Below are positions 8,121-16,762 of a stretch of 51,606 nt of DNA, piece after piece. The position numbers were made by a program, and so were the translations under genes. The notes under the pieces were generated by a model. The model saw only the letters and a program-made list of their open reading frames with translations. It did no database searches and was not told where the DNA came from. This DNA is from Bacteroidota bacterium (GTDB lineage Bacteria > Bacteroidota > Bacteroidia > B-17B0 > Aurantibacillaceae): positions 117,219 through 168,824 of the forward strand of contig JACPOC010000017.1 of NCBI GenBank assembly GCA_016185125.1. The letters are read 5' to 3'. How positions within the stretch are numbered: the first letter of the stretch is position 1; each line of letters starts with the position of its first letter.

Positions 8121-9426
8121 GCAGGCTCAGTTTAATTAAATTTTTATCGGTAGGATTTATGCGGTAACGCTCATCGCTGCGGTAGCCAATGACCCAGATA
8201 ATTTGGCCGTTGCCGTTTACAAGCAATTTGCATTTTTCTTTTTCGTTGGTGCTTATTTTTTCATCTTTATAAAAATCACTTAGCAACTTAAAACCTTTCA
8301 TGCCAAATGGTTTAAATTTTTCGCCCGTTTTGCCGGCTCTGAGGCTTAGTGGAAAGTGAAGCTGATCTTCCCGTAAGAGCAATTCGTTTCGTTTTGGCAA
8401 GTGAAACTCTTTTTGCTTGCTGAACTTAATCATTGTACTATTCTTAAGTTCTTTAAGCGAATTAATTTTTATTTCGGGCTCAGGCAACCTGAATTCGGAA
8501 AGGATTAACTCTTCCCGCTCAATATGAAGGCGGTGAGTATCTGAATAAAAGTATTTTGTTTCCGTTGAATTTGTATGAAGGACGCGCTCAATGTTGCTCC
8601 TTTGTGTTTCCTTAAAATTAAAAGGCTTTAATAAGTGATTTAAGAGTGTAGACGCGTATTTTTCTTTTGCGAGAGACTGTCGCTTAATAACCACATTACC
8701 TTTATGGAGATGCAGCAATTCTTTTTCTTTTTTTTGAAGGTACTCATTTACAATTGCGCCCTCTTCTATGAATCGCGAACTATTTTTTACAAAGGTTTGC
8801 TCAAGCGCCGGGTTTAATTTCTTTAACAAAGGAATAACTTTTAACCGTAAAAAATTACGCCCGTATTTTTCTTCCTCATTGCTTTTATCCTTTCTGAATT
8901 TTATTTTATTTGTTCTGGCGTAAGCTTCAATCTCTTCCTTAGAACAATGTAAAAGCGGCCTTACTGTTTTTCCGTTTTTGATAGGAATGCCTTTTAAACC
9001 TTTGATACCGGTGCCGCGAAACAAATTCAATAAAACAGTTTCAACAACATCGTTGGCATGATGAGCGGTAAGAAGTTTATCCAGTTTCTCTTCCCGTATT
9101 AGTTTTTTAAACCACGAATATCTGAGGTCGCGCGCCGCCATTTGTATGCTGACTTTATTTTTTTTACTGTATAGTTTTGTATCAAACTGTTTTACAAAAA
9201 TATTTACATCTAATTTTTTTGCCAGTTCTCTGCAAAATTTTTCATCGTTCTTGCTGTCGGATCCACGCAAATTAAAATTGCAATGCGCTAAACTGAAGTT
9301 GTAGTTACCTTCTTTCAGTAACCAGGCTAATACTACAGAATCTATACCTCCGCTAATTGCAAGCAGCAAATTATCTTTCTTATTAAAAAGATCATTTTTA
9401 AGAATAGTTTCTTCAAAGCGCATCAT
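8113..9426 (-). CDS. tilS: tRNA(Ile)-lysidine synthase
   Basis: TilS attaches lysine to C34 of the CAU-anticodon isoleucine tRNA so that it reads AUA. The 437-residue protein has the N-type PP-loop SGGIDS at residues 25-30, the LTAHHANDVVETVLLNL segment (about 128-144), GIKGLKGI and a C-terminal TilS substrate-binding domain (SLRAGKTGEKFKPFGMKG). Start at ATG 9426 (or 9423) follows a perfect -7 box; the upstream reading from 9462 would run through it. It overlaps the PH-like gene by 8 bases. Confidence 0.95.
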   Translation of the reverse strand: MMRFEETILKNDLFNKKDNLLLAISGGIDSVVLAWLLKEGNYNFSLAHCNFNLRGSDSKNDEKFCRELAKKLDVNIFVKQFDTKLYSKKNKVSIQMAARDLRYSWFKKLIREEKLDKLLTAHHANDVVETVLLNLFRGTGIKGLKGIPIKNGKTVRPLLHCSKEEIEAYARTNKIKFRKDKSNEEEKYGRNFLRLKVIPLLKKLNPALEQTFVKNSSRFIEEGAIVNEYLQKKEKELLHLHKGNVVIKRQSLAKEKYASTLLNHLLKPFNFKETQRSNIERVLHTNSTETKYFYSDTHRLHIEREELILSEFRLPEPEIKINSLKELKNSTMIKFSKQKEFHLPKRNELLLREDQLHFPLSLRAGKTGEKFKPFGMKGFKLLSDFYKDEKISTNEKEKCKLLVNGNGQIIWVIGYRSDERYRINPTDKNLIKLSLLE

Positions 9427-9430
9427 ATAA

Positions 9431-9438
9431 CAAAGATA
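9431..9438 (-). promoter_or_regulatory. tilS promoter -7 box
   Basis: TATCTTTG on the minus strand ends 4 bases before ATG 9426, implying a leaderless or nearly leaderless message. Confidence 0.65.
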
Positions 9439-9581
9439 AGAATAAGGTAATACATGGGGCATTAAAAATAGCCTGTGCCGTCCAGAACCTCAGGCATCAG
9501 GCTTAGGTAATAATTACTTGTAACCTGTCGTTAGCAATGAAATGTTTCAACGCTCATTCTCTTTTGGGATACAGATCCCGA

Positions 9582-10235
9582 TTACACCTCTATCTTACCA
9601 TCTTTCATCACCAACGTTCGGTCGGCCATTTTTGCAAGGTCTGTATTATGGGTTACAATTACAAAGGTCTGTTTAAATTCATCTCTCAATTTAAAAAATA
9701 ACTGATGGAGTTCGTTGGCGTTGGCGCTGTCAAGATTTCCGCTGGGTTCATCTGCAAAAATAATTTTAGGGTTGTTCATTAATGCTCTGGCAACAGCCAC
9801 ACGTTGTTGTTCGCCGCCGCTCAACTCCGAAGGTTTGTGTGTAACACGTTCTTTAAGATTAAAAAACTCAAGTAATTCTTCAGCTCTTTTTTCAGTTTCT
9901 TTTTTATTTTTACGGGCAATAAAAGCGGGCATGCAAACGTTTTCCAACGCGGTAAATTCGGGTAATAGTTGATGAAACTGAAATACAAAACCAATATTTA
10001 AATTCCGAAAGGCGGCAAGCTTTTTATCGTTAAGTTGAGATACATTTTCGTTATTAATAAATACTTCTCCGCTATCGGGTCTGTCTAACGTTCCTAAAAT
10101 AGTTAATAGTGTGGTTTTTCCGGCACCTGAAGAACCTACTATGGAAACCACTTCGGCTTGTTTAATTTCAAGATCAACACCTTTTAGTATTTCAAGCGAA
10201 TTATATTTCTTTTTTATATTTTTGGCTACAATCAT
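9582..10235 (-). CDS. lolD: LolD-type ABC transporter ATPase
   Basis: The 217-residue ATPase has Walker [10 protein letters not shown] (34-42), the signature [15 protein letters not shown], Walker [14 protein letters not shown] and the switch VTHN. The SGNLD form and overall length place it in the LolD/MacB subfamily, which powers lipoprotein release or MacB-type mechanotransmission. Its permease is not adjacent. Start at ATG 10235 lies 8 bases after a perfect -7 box located inside the last codons of the upstream symporter gene. Confidence 0.85.
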   Translation of the reverse strand: MIVAKNIKKKYNSLEILKGVDLEIKQAEVVSIVGSSGAGKTTLLTILGTLDRPDSGEVFINNENVSQLNDKKLAAFRNLNIGFVFQFHQLLPEFTALENVCMPAFIARKNKKETEKRAEELLEFFNLKERVTHKPSELSGGEQQRVAVARALMNNPKIIFADEPSGNLDSANANELHQLFFKLRDEFKQTFVIVTHNTDLAKMADRTLVMKDGKIEV

Positions 10236-10237
10236 TA

Positions 10238-11695
10238 TTACGACAAATATAAGTAACACATTAAAGTAATGATTAAAATTCCGATGATATCCAACAGAAT
10301 TCCTACCCTGAGCATATCTTTTATGTGAATTTGTTTGGTGCCAAAAACAATGGTGTTGGCCGCTGTGGCTACAGGCAGCATAAAGCCAAGTGAAGCCGCG
10401 AACGTTGCAGGCATCATTAACAGAAGAGGAGGGAGGTCAAGATCTTTTTGCAAGGCAATCATTACCGGAATTGCTAATTGAATGCTGGCGATGTTGGAAG
10501 CAAATTCACTGATAATGGTAACGATGATGCAAATACCAAGAATAATAAGCACAGGAGAAACGCCTTTGAGCACAACAAGACTCGCGGCCAGCCAATTGCT
10601 TAAGCCCGATACTTCAAAGCCGTAAGCTAATGCAAAGCCGGAGCCAAACATTAAAATAATATCATACCGTAATTTTTTTGCATCGTCCCAAATAAGTAAG
10701 GCTTCACCTTTGTTTGCTTTTGAGGGAATTAGAAATAATAACAATGCGGCTACCAATGCAACGAATGCATCGTCAATAAATTTTGGTACTAAAAAAAAGT
10801 GATTCCAACCTATAAATTTAAATGAATCGAAATCAATATCTGCTCTGGTGAACCACCCTAAAATGCAAAATACAAAAATTGAGAATACACATTTTTCTTC
10901 CCAAGAAAATCTTCCAAGGAGTTTGTACGATTGTTTAAAGTAAGATTTCTCGATGCTTAACTCAACTTTTTTTCTAAGGAAATAAAAGTTTAAAATAAAA
11001 TAAGTAACAGTTAAAAAGAGTAAAGAAATTGGATAACCAATGAAACTCCATTTTAAAAAATTAAGGTCTGTGTTTAAAGGAAACGCTTCTTTGTAAGCTT
11101 TAAAAAAATACATGTTTGGCGGTGTACCTACGGGGGTGGCCAATCCGCCAATTGTGGCTGAAAAGGCGAGACCAAGCAGTAAAGCAGCGGCGAACTTCTC
11201 GGCGTTTTTAGTAATGTAGTTTTTAGTTTCATTGATTAAGGCAAAAACCGCGCTAAACAACATCATGGTAGTTGCGGTGTTACTGATCCAGTTACTTATT
11301 AAATAGGTGGAAATCATCACTCCTAATAAAATGGTAGCCGGACTATTTCCTACTATGGATAAAATTTTTAAGGCAATACGTTTATGAAAATTCCATTTTT
11401 CTATAGCAAAGGCTAGCATAAAGCCTCCAATAAAAAGAAAAATAATACTATCGGAATATTGCTGCGATACAGTTTTACAATCGCTTATGCCCAATGCAGG
11501 AAGCATCAATACCGGAATGAGGGCGGTAACTGCCAGGCCCACTGCTTCGGTAAACCACCAAACACACATCCACACTGCAATGCCGGCCATTAAACTCACC
11601 TTGGGGTTGTTTTTGTCAAGATATGTAAAAGACCAAATGCAAAAGGCCAGCAAAGGACCAAGGATTTGAAAAATATGATTTCGGGTAAGCTTCAT
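10238..11695 (-). CDS. SLC13/DASS-family sodium:anion symporter
   Basis: This 485-residue membrane protein has 11 or more hydrophobic segments. It carries two family hallmarks of divalent-anion:sodium symporters: [12 protein letters not shown] with the SNT motif plus [12 protein letters not shown], and in the second half a mirrored SEFASNIAS ... [12 protein letters not shown]. VcINDY-type relatives import dicarboxylates such as succinate; sulfate or phosphate are alternatives I cannot exclude. It begins 1 base after the Nudix stop, so the two are co-transcribed. Confidence 0.9.
   Translation of the reverse strand: MKLTRNHIFQILGPLLAFCIWSFTYLDKNNPKVSLMAGIAVWMCVWWFTEAVGLAVTALIPVLMLPALGISDCKTVSQQYSDSIIFLFIGGFMLAFAIEKWNFHKRIALKILSIVGNSPATILLGVMISTYLISNWISNTATTMMLFSAVFALINETKNYITKNAEKFAAALLLGLAFSATIGGLATPVGTPPNMYFFKAYKEAFPLNTDLNFLKWSFIGYPISLLFLTVTYFILNFYFLRKKVELSIEKSYFKQSYKLLGRFSWEEKCVFSIFVFCILGWFTRADIDFDSFKFIGWNHFFLVPKFIDDAFVALVAALLLFLIPSKANKGEALLIWDDAKKLRYDIILMFGSGFALAYGFEVSGLSNWLAASLVVLKGVSPVLIILGICIIVTIISEFASNIASIQLAIPVMIALQKDLDLPPLLLMMPATFAASLGFMLPVATAANTIVFGTKQIHIKDMLRVGILLDIIGILIITLMCYLYLS
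10244..10251 (-). promoter_or_regulatory. lolD promoter -7 box inside the symporter gene
   Basis: TATATTTG on the minus strand covers the Tyr-Leu codons near the end of the SLC13 gene and ends 8 bases before lolD ATG 10235. Confidence 0.6.
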
Positions 11696-11696
11696 G

Positions 11697-12140
11697 TTAT
11701 TTTACAAAATCCTTATAAAGCATTTCACCTATTTTTTTATCGATAATAAGAGTGAAATCGTTGTCGCTTATTTTTTTCAGTTCTACCCACCGCATGGATT
11801 GTGCACCCGCTTTTTTTTCGTAATCAAAAAGTTTCTCCGTTGTTTTAAAAGTAAAGGCTTGCGTGGTATCTACAAGATAATAAATGCTGATAACCTGGCT
11901 GTTGGTATCAAAGGCAGAATGAACGAAAAAATCGGTTGTGTAATAATGTTTTAAAACCGATATATCAAGATGCAACTCTTCTTTAAATTCACGAATCAGG
12001 CAATCTTTTGTGCCTTCTCCAAACTCCAGACCTCCGCCAGGAAATTTTGTAATATGATGGCCTTTAATGAATTCATCAGAAACCAGCACTTTATTATCTT
12101 TAATTAAAATGCCGTAAACCCTTACATTAAATCGTTTAGC
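11697..12140 (-). CDS. Nudix hydrolase
   Basis: A Nudix box is complete except for one residue: GGLEFGEGTKDCLIREFKEELHL fits G-x5-E-x7-R-E-U-x-E-E, with His where the consensus Gly usually follows. The FPGGGLEFGEG opening is typical of MutT-like NTP/nucleoside-diphosphate-X hydrolases. I prefer the GTG start at 12140 (Val-Ala-Lys-Arg-Phe, 147 residues), because the extra upstream residues are hydrophobic and unlike the family; ATG 12218 remains possible. It leads an operon with the SLC13 symporter. Substrate unknown. Confidence 0.8.
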   Translation of the reverse strand, partial: AKRFNVRVYGILIKDNKVLVSDEFIKGHHITKFPGGGLEFGEGTKDCLIREFKEELHLDISVLKHYYTTDFFVHSAFDTNSQVISIYYLVDTTQAFTFKTTEKLFDYEKKAGAQSMRWVELKKISDNDFTLIIDKKIGEMLYKDFVK

Positions 12141-12276
12141 CACAGAGTAAAAATATATAAATAATTTCAGAAATAAAGAAACGATTTGGACTATTTGCAA
12201 AAAAACGCAAAAGAACAATAAGATGGTAAAATATATGATGCGGGAATAGGAGCATTATTGTTATATTCGCTGTTGA

Positions 12277-12990
12277 ATGAGCAAAAACTTGGTCATAATT
12301 CCTAGCTATAATGAAATCGAGAACATTGAAAAAATGATTCGACGGGTATTTTCGTTAGCAACAGAATTTCAATTGCTGATAGTGGATGACGGATCGCCAG
12401 ATGGCACCGCCGATAAAGTGAAAGCACTGCAAAAGGAGTTTGGCGGGAAGCTTCATATAGAAGAACGAAAAGGCAAATTGGGTTTGGGAACTGCTTATAT
12501 TCATGGGTTTAAATGGGCTTTGCAGCGCAATTACGATTTTATTTTTGAAATGGATTGTGATTTTAGTCACAACCCAAATGACCTTGAAAAATTGCTTTCG
12601 GCTTGTAAAAATGGGGCAGATGTTGCAGTGGGTTCAAGATATATAAAGGGTGGAAACGTTAGTAACTGGGATATGAAGCGCATTATGCTTTCGTATTTTG
12701 CTTCTCTTTATGTGCGTGCCGTACTTTGGTTTAACGTAAAAGACACAACAGCCGGCTTTAAATGTTATAAGAGAAAGGTGCTGGAAACCATTAATCTTGA
12801 AAGAATAAAATTTATGGGTTATGCTTTTCAGATAGAAATGAAATACAGCGCCTTTAAAAAAGGATTTAAAATTGTGGAGGTGCCCATAACCTTTGTGGAT
12901 AGGGTAGAGGGAGTAAGTAAAATGAGCACCAAAATATTTAAAGAAGCATTTTGGGGTGTGCTTCAAATGCGTTTTGCGAAGAGGGATTGA
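12277..12990 (+). CDS. polyprenol-phosphate mannosyltransferase-like GT2
   Basis: A 237-residue cytosolic glycosyltransferase family 2 enzyme resembling dolichol-phosphate mannose synthase. It has IPSYNEIENIE at the N terminus, the nucleotide-binding VDDGSPDGTAD (about 35-45), GLGTAYIHGF and the catalytic metal motif EMDCDFSHNP (about 90-99). There is no C-terminal membrane segment, as in the short DPM1-type enzymes. It would charge a polyprenyl phosphate with mannose or glucose, which a GT-C enzyme such as the one at 2.7 kb could use; that link is inference. A TATATTCG box at 12259-12266 precedes it. Confidence 0.88.
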   Translation: MSKNLVIIPSYNEIENIEKMIRRVFSLATEFQLLIVDDGSPDGTADKVKALQKEFGGKLHIEERKGKLGLGTAYIHGFKWALQRNYDFIFEMDCDFSHNPNDLEKLLSACKNGADVAVGSRYIKGGNVSNWDMKRIMLSYFASLYVRAVLWFNVKDTTAGFKCYKRKVLETINLERIKFMGYAFQIEMKYSAFKKGFKIVEVPITFVDRVEGVSKMSTKIFKEAFWGVLQMRFAKRD

Positions 12991-12995
12991 AGCGA

Positions 12996-14042
12996 ATGGA
13001 TATGTCAAAAATAAAAATTTTTATAAGTTGTTTGTCACTATTAACTTTTCAATTGTATTCACAAGAAAAGCATTTAAAGAATTTAAAACAACTTACTTTT
13101 GGTGGAGATAATGCCGAGGCTTATTTTAGTCCTAATGGTAAATTTGTTTCTTTTCAAAGCAATAATAAAGCTTGGGGCTTGCAGTGCGATCAGATCTTTA
13201 AACTAACTATTAAAGCAGCAGCAAAAGATTCAACTTATAAACCAAAGATGATTAGCACCGGAAAAGGCAGAACAACCTGTAGTTATGTGATGCCAAATGG
13301 TAAAGATATTTTGTATGCAAGCACGCATTTAGGAGGCGATAGTTGTCCGCCCGCTCCCGAAACAAAAGGTAAATATTTATGGGCGGTATATAAAAGCTTC
13401 GATATTTTTGTTGCCAATGAGGATGGTAAGATAATAAAGCAATTGACTGATTCCCCGGGTTATGATGCCGAGGCAACTATTTCTCCAAAGGGAGATAAAA
13501 TAGTTTTTACTAGTGATAGAAGCGGAGATATGGAATTGTGGATTATGGATATTGATGGAAAGAACCAAAAGCAAATAACTAGCGGTTTGGGTTATGACGG
13601 CGGTGCTTTCTTTTCGCCTGATGGAAAGAAACTGGTATTCAGGGCTTCCCGCCCCACGCAGGAAGCTGAAGTACAAGAGTATAAAGAATTACTTATAAAA
13701 GGTTTGGTGGCGCCAACAAGCATGGAACTTTACACATGTAATGTCGATGGAAGTGACTTGAAGCAGGTTACAAAATTGGGAAAAGCTAACTGGGCTCCCT
13801 TCTTTCACCCTGATGGAAAAAGAATAATTTTTTCTAGTAACCATCACAGTAAAAAAGGATATGATTTTCAGTTGTTCATGATAAATGAAGATGGCAGCGG
13901 ATTAGAACAAATTACCAATGAAAGTATGTTTAATGCATTTCCTATGTTCAGTAGCGATGGAAAAAAAATTATTTTTTCATCCAACAGAAAAAACCACGGC
14001 ACAAGGGACACCAATTTGTTTATAGCAGACTGGGTTGATTAG
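12996..14042 (+). CDS. secreted TolB-like beta-propeller protein
   Basis: The 348-residue protein has a signal peptide (MSKIKIFISCLSLLTFQLYSQ) and PD40/TolB-like blades throughout: AEAYFSPNGKFVSFQS, AEATISPKGDKIVFTSDRSG, GGAFFSPDGKKLVFRA, WAPFFHPDGKRIIFSS and AFPMFSSDGKKIIFSSN. Between the first two blades lies a less typical segment with the Cys pair TTCSYVMP and GGDSCPPAPE. The start is ATG 12996 or 13002. It follows the GT2 gene by 5 bases and overlaps the convergent P460 gene by 4. Binding partner unknown. Confidence 0.8.
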   Translation: MDMSKIKIFISCLSLLTFQLYSQEKHLKNLKQLTFGGDNAEAYFSPNGKFVSFQSNNKAWGLQCDQIFKLTIKAAAKDSTYKPKMISTGKGRTTCSYVMPNGKDILYASTHLGGDSCPPAPETKGKYLWAVYKSFDIFVANEDGKIIKQLTDSPGYDAEATISPKGDKIVFTSDRSGDMELWIMDIDGKNQKQITSGLGYDGGAFFSPDGKKLVFRASRPTQEAEVQEYKELLIKGLVAPTSMELYTCNVDGSDLKQVTKLGKANWAPFFHPDGKRIIFSSNHHSKKGYDFQLFMINEDGSGLEQITNESMFNAFPMFSSDGKKIIFSSNRKNHGTRDTNLFIADWVD

Positions 14043-14515
14043 TAAAATTTAAATACTAGGGTATTATCCCTGTGCCCGGTTTGGCTGTGGCATCCCACGC
14101 AAGCCTTTGCACCATCAACGGCTTTAAACAGAAATTTACCGTTGCTTTGAACTTCACCCCAGAGCCAGTTTCCATTTCGCTTATACATATAGGCGTAGAT
14201 GTCAATCGCACCGTTTTTATAAACATCTTTCACTAAAAAAGAGCCGTTAGGAAATTTAGTATTTAAAGGAAGTTTTGCACTGTCGGTTAAAGCTTTATAG
14301 GCGATGGAATTGAAGCGAAGTTTAAAAGTGCCATGTGGCCCATGAACACCCGAAAGCAGAAGGCCTGGATTGTTTTTATAATATTGATAATTGGAATTTT
14401 GAGTACTGTCAAATAAAGCTGAATCTGAATAAGCAAGTTCAGGATTGGTGCCCACTTTTTTTGAGCAACTTACCACAAGTAAAATATGAACTAACACGAA
14501 ATATCTTAGCAGCAT
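14039..14515 (-). CDS. cytochrome P460-like haem lipoprotein
   Basis: The 158-residue protein has a lipoprotein signal with lipobox LVVSC (Cys17), so it should be membrane-anchored outside the cytoplasm. A single c-type haem motif CVGCH is at 139-143, near the C terminus. The region before it (KFPNGSFLVKDVYKNG, then YMYKRNGNWLWGEV) matches the FPDGT-x-VKEV and GGWEW pattern of cytochrome P460/c'-beta proteins. P460 enzymes oxidise hydroxylamine or bind NO; which applies here is unknown. It is convergent with the TolB-like gene. Confidence 0.78.
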   Translation of the reverse strand: MLLRYFVLVHILLVVSCSKKVGTNPELAYSDSALFDSTQNSNYQYYKNNPGLLLSGVHGPHGTFKLRFNSIAYKALTDSAKLPLNTKFPNGSFLVKDVYKNGAIDIYAYMYKRNGNWLWGEVQSNGKFLFKAVDGAKACVGCHSQTGHRDNTLVFKFY

Positions 14516-14533
14516 GTTTAAAGATAAGCAATT

Positions 14534-15673
14534 TTAAACAGTTTTTATTTGCGAAATAAATTTTAAAATAAGTTTTTCCCACACAAATTCATTTTTAATC
14601 AGGGATAGAGCCGCGGTTTTTTTATGATCTATTTCGTTGCTATTTGTATTAATAACTTCAAGAAGAATATTTGTAATGTTTTGTTTGGTACAATTTTCGA
14701 TTAACCATCCTGTTTTATCGCTTATTAAAACATTGGTGGCGCCAACATCTGTTGCAATAACAGCGAGTCCGTTTGCCATGGCCTCAAGAATAACGTTTGG
14801 CATACCTTCGCTCCAACTTGGACAAACCAAAACGTCGCAATTTTTTATTTTTTGATTGAGTAATTGTTTATCTCTTATTTCACCGTGGTATTTTACGTTT
14901 TGAAGGTTCAATTTTTTTTCAGAGGGAATGGGGCCAACGAAATGAAATTCGAAATTTTTATTTTGAATATGGGAAATAGCTTTGTTTAGTTCTTCAATAC
15001 CTTTTCGGCGCTCATACCTTCCTAAAAAAAGAAACTTTACAGGGGAAAGAGTAGGGGTTATGGTATGCGCAACTATGGAGGATTCAACGCCGGAAGGTAA
15101 TTCAATGATGTTAGATTTGTTAACCCCGATAGATTGGATGATTTCAGTGATCTTTCCTCCGTAAGAAAAAACAATATCTGCCATTTGAGATATTTTTTTA
15201 ACCGGTTTTCTAAATAAAAAATGGTGTTGAAGTTTTATTTTGAAATCGGGGGCTCTCTGAAACATTTCGTAACCGTGAAATTTTACTCCGATTTTAGCGC
15301 CCTTTATTTTGCCTGCTTTTTTTTGTTCAATCAAATACCAGCCGGTAAAACCTTTTGTGTAAATAAAATCGTATGAGGATAATTTATCTTTTAAAACGTC
15401 AAAAATTAACTTGGAGTGTAAATATGATCTGCGGATATAATGTCCCGGAATTACTGAACTTTTCGGAAAATTAACGATAATAGAAGTAATGAATTTTTTT
15501 TCCTGTTCAGAAAAGAATTCGAGTTTTGAAATATCGTAATTACTGCTGTTGAAGTGAACAAGATCAACATACACTTCATTCTGCGCTAAATATTTACAAA
15601 GGTAATAGGAATGTTTTTGCATTCCGCCCAAAACATAGGGCCAAATGCCATCAGTTATTAATGCAATGCGCAA
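14534..15673 (-). CDS. GT4-family glycosyltransferase
   Basis: A 379-residue GT-B glycosyltransferase. The N terminus has WPYVLGGMQKHSYYL, the acceptor-domain glycine loop; the C-terminal half carries FLGRYERRKGIEEL and the donor-binding EGMPNVILEAMANGLAVIATDVG with its E-x7-E motif (about 285-310). Probably adds a sugar to a surface glycan. The start is TTG 15673, one base after the pdhB stop, so it is co-transcribed with pdhB despite an unrelated role. Confidence 0.88.
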   Translation of the reverse strand: MRIALITDGIWPYVLGGMQKHSYYLCKYLAQNEVYVDLVHFNSSNYDISKLEFFSEQEKKFITSIIVNFPKSSVIPGHYIRRSYLHSKLIFDVLKDKLSSYDFIYTKGFTGWYLIEQKKAGKIKGAKIGVKFHGYEMFQRAPDFKIKLQHHFLFRKPVKKISQMADIVFSYGGKITEIIQSIGVNKSNIIELPSGVESSIVAHTITPTLSPVKFLFLGRYERRKGIEELNKAISHIQNKNFEFHFVGPIPSEKKLNLQNVKYHGEIRDKQLLNQKIKNCDVLVCPSWSEGMPNVILEAMANGLAVIATDVGATNVLISDKTGWLIENCTKQNITNILLEVINTNSNEIDHKKTAALSLIKNEFVWEKLILKFISQIKTV

Positions 15674-15674
15674 T

Positions 15675-16658
15675 TTATTTTTTAATATACATTACCTCTT
15701 TAATGGCTTTAACGGTGCGCGCTACATTAGGCAAGCTGGCTTCAATTAAAGTGGGCGCATAAGGTAAAGGGGTATCGGCTGTTGTAATAGCGATAACAGG
15801 CGCATCTAAATAATCAAAGGCTTCTTTTTGAATTTTATAAGTTATTTCGCGACTGATGCTTGCTAAAGGCCAGGCTTCTTCAACAATAACCAAACGATTA
15901 GTTTTTTTAACGGATTCGATAACGGTTTTATAATCAATAGGACGAACACTGCGCAAATCAATCACCTCTGCGTTAATGCCTTGTTCTTCTAATTCCTTGG
16001 CTGCAGCCATGGCTACTTTTAAAATTTTTCCAAATGAAACTATCGTTACATCCGTACCCTGTTTTTTTATATCTGCAAGGCCAATTGGAATTAAATATTC
16101 CTCTTCAGGCACTTCGCCTTTATCTCCGTACATCTGTTCACTTTCCATAAAAATCACCGGATCGTTATCGCGAATAGAAGTTTTTAAAAGTCCTTTAGCA
16201 TCGTAAGGATTGCTGGGCACCACCACTTTTAAACCGGGGCAATTAGCAAACCAATTTTCAAAAGCCTGAGAGTGCTGTGAACTTAGCATTCCGGCACTGG
16301 CTGTAGGGCCACGGAACACAATAGGAACGTTATATTGCCCGCCGCTCATACTATACATTTTGGCTGCGCTGTTAATGATTTGATCAATAGCTACAAGGCT
16401 AAAGTTAAAGGTCATAAATTCAATAATAGGGCGCAATCCGTTGGAAGCCGCGCCAACACCTATTCCTGCGAAACCAAGCTCGGCAATGGGAGTGTCAATA
16501 ACGCGTTTTTCGCCAAATTCGGCGAGCATACCTTTGCTAACTTTGTAGGCTCCGTTGTATTCGGCAACTTCTTCACCCATTAAAAATATTTTATCGTCAC
16601 GGCGCATTTCCTCGCTCATGGCTTCACGTAAGGCTTCTCTGAATTCAATAACTCTCAT
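15675..16658 (-). CDS. pdhB: pyruvate dehydrogenase E1 component, beta subunit
   Basis: The 327-residue protein begins MRVIEFREALREAMSEEM and shows MGEEVAEYNGAYKVSKG, IDTPIAELGFAGIGVGAA, the Ser/His-rich SSQHSQAFENWF, and VVEEAWPLASI, all PdhB signatures. With the alpha subunit, not in this window, it forms thiamine-diphosphate-dependent E1, which decarboxylates pyruvate. ATG 16658 is chosen over the longer hydrophobic upstream reading. A -7 box (TATTTTTG, complement of 16679-16686) lies about 20 bases upstream. Confidence 0.95.
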   Translation of the reverse strand: MRVIEFREALREAMSEEMRRDDKIFLMGEEVAEYNGAYKVSKGMLAEFGEKRVIDTPIAELGFAGIGVGAASNGLRPIIEFMTFNFSLVAIDQIINSAAKMYSMSGGQYNVPIVFRGPTASAGMLSSQHSQAFENWFANCPGLKVVVPSNPYDAKGLLKTSIRDNDPVIFMESEQMYGDKGEVPEEEYLIPIGLADIKKQGTDVTIVSFGKILKVAMAAAKELEEQGINAEVIDLRSVRPIDYKTVIESVKKTNRLVIVEEAWPLASISREITYKIQKEAFDYLDAPVIAITTADTPLPYAPTLIEASLPNVARTVKAIKEVMYIKK

Positions 16659-16727
16659 GGCAATAATTAAGTAGAACTCAAAAATAAGCATAAAAAAATT
16701 GTAAGAATAATTTTTATAATTGAAAAA

Positions 16728-16761
16728 AATGACTAAATTTGACATGACTAAAATTGTCATT
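16728..16761 (+). promoter_or_regulatory. candidate operator/promoter of the HTH-Fic gene
   Basis: Two 15-bp direct copies, ATGACTAAATTTGAC (16729-16743) and ATGACTAAAATTGTC (16744-16758), differ at two positions. They also create inverted repeats: AATGAC 16728-16733 with GTCATT 16756-16761, and TGACA 16740-16744 with TGTCA 16755-16759. A perfect -7 box TAAATTTG (16734-16741) sits inside the first copy. I infer autorepression by the encoded HTH domain. Confidence 0.65.
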
Positions 16762-16762
16762 T

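Noticed and set aside
16659-16760. N-terminal extension of PdhB
   Set aside because: The extra residues are hydrophobic, unlike the family, and cross the -7 box and the Fic operator region.
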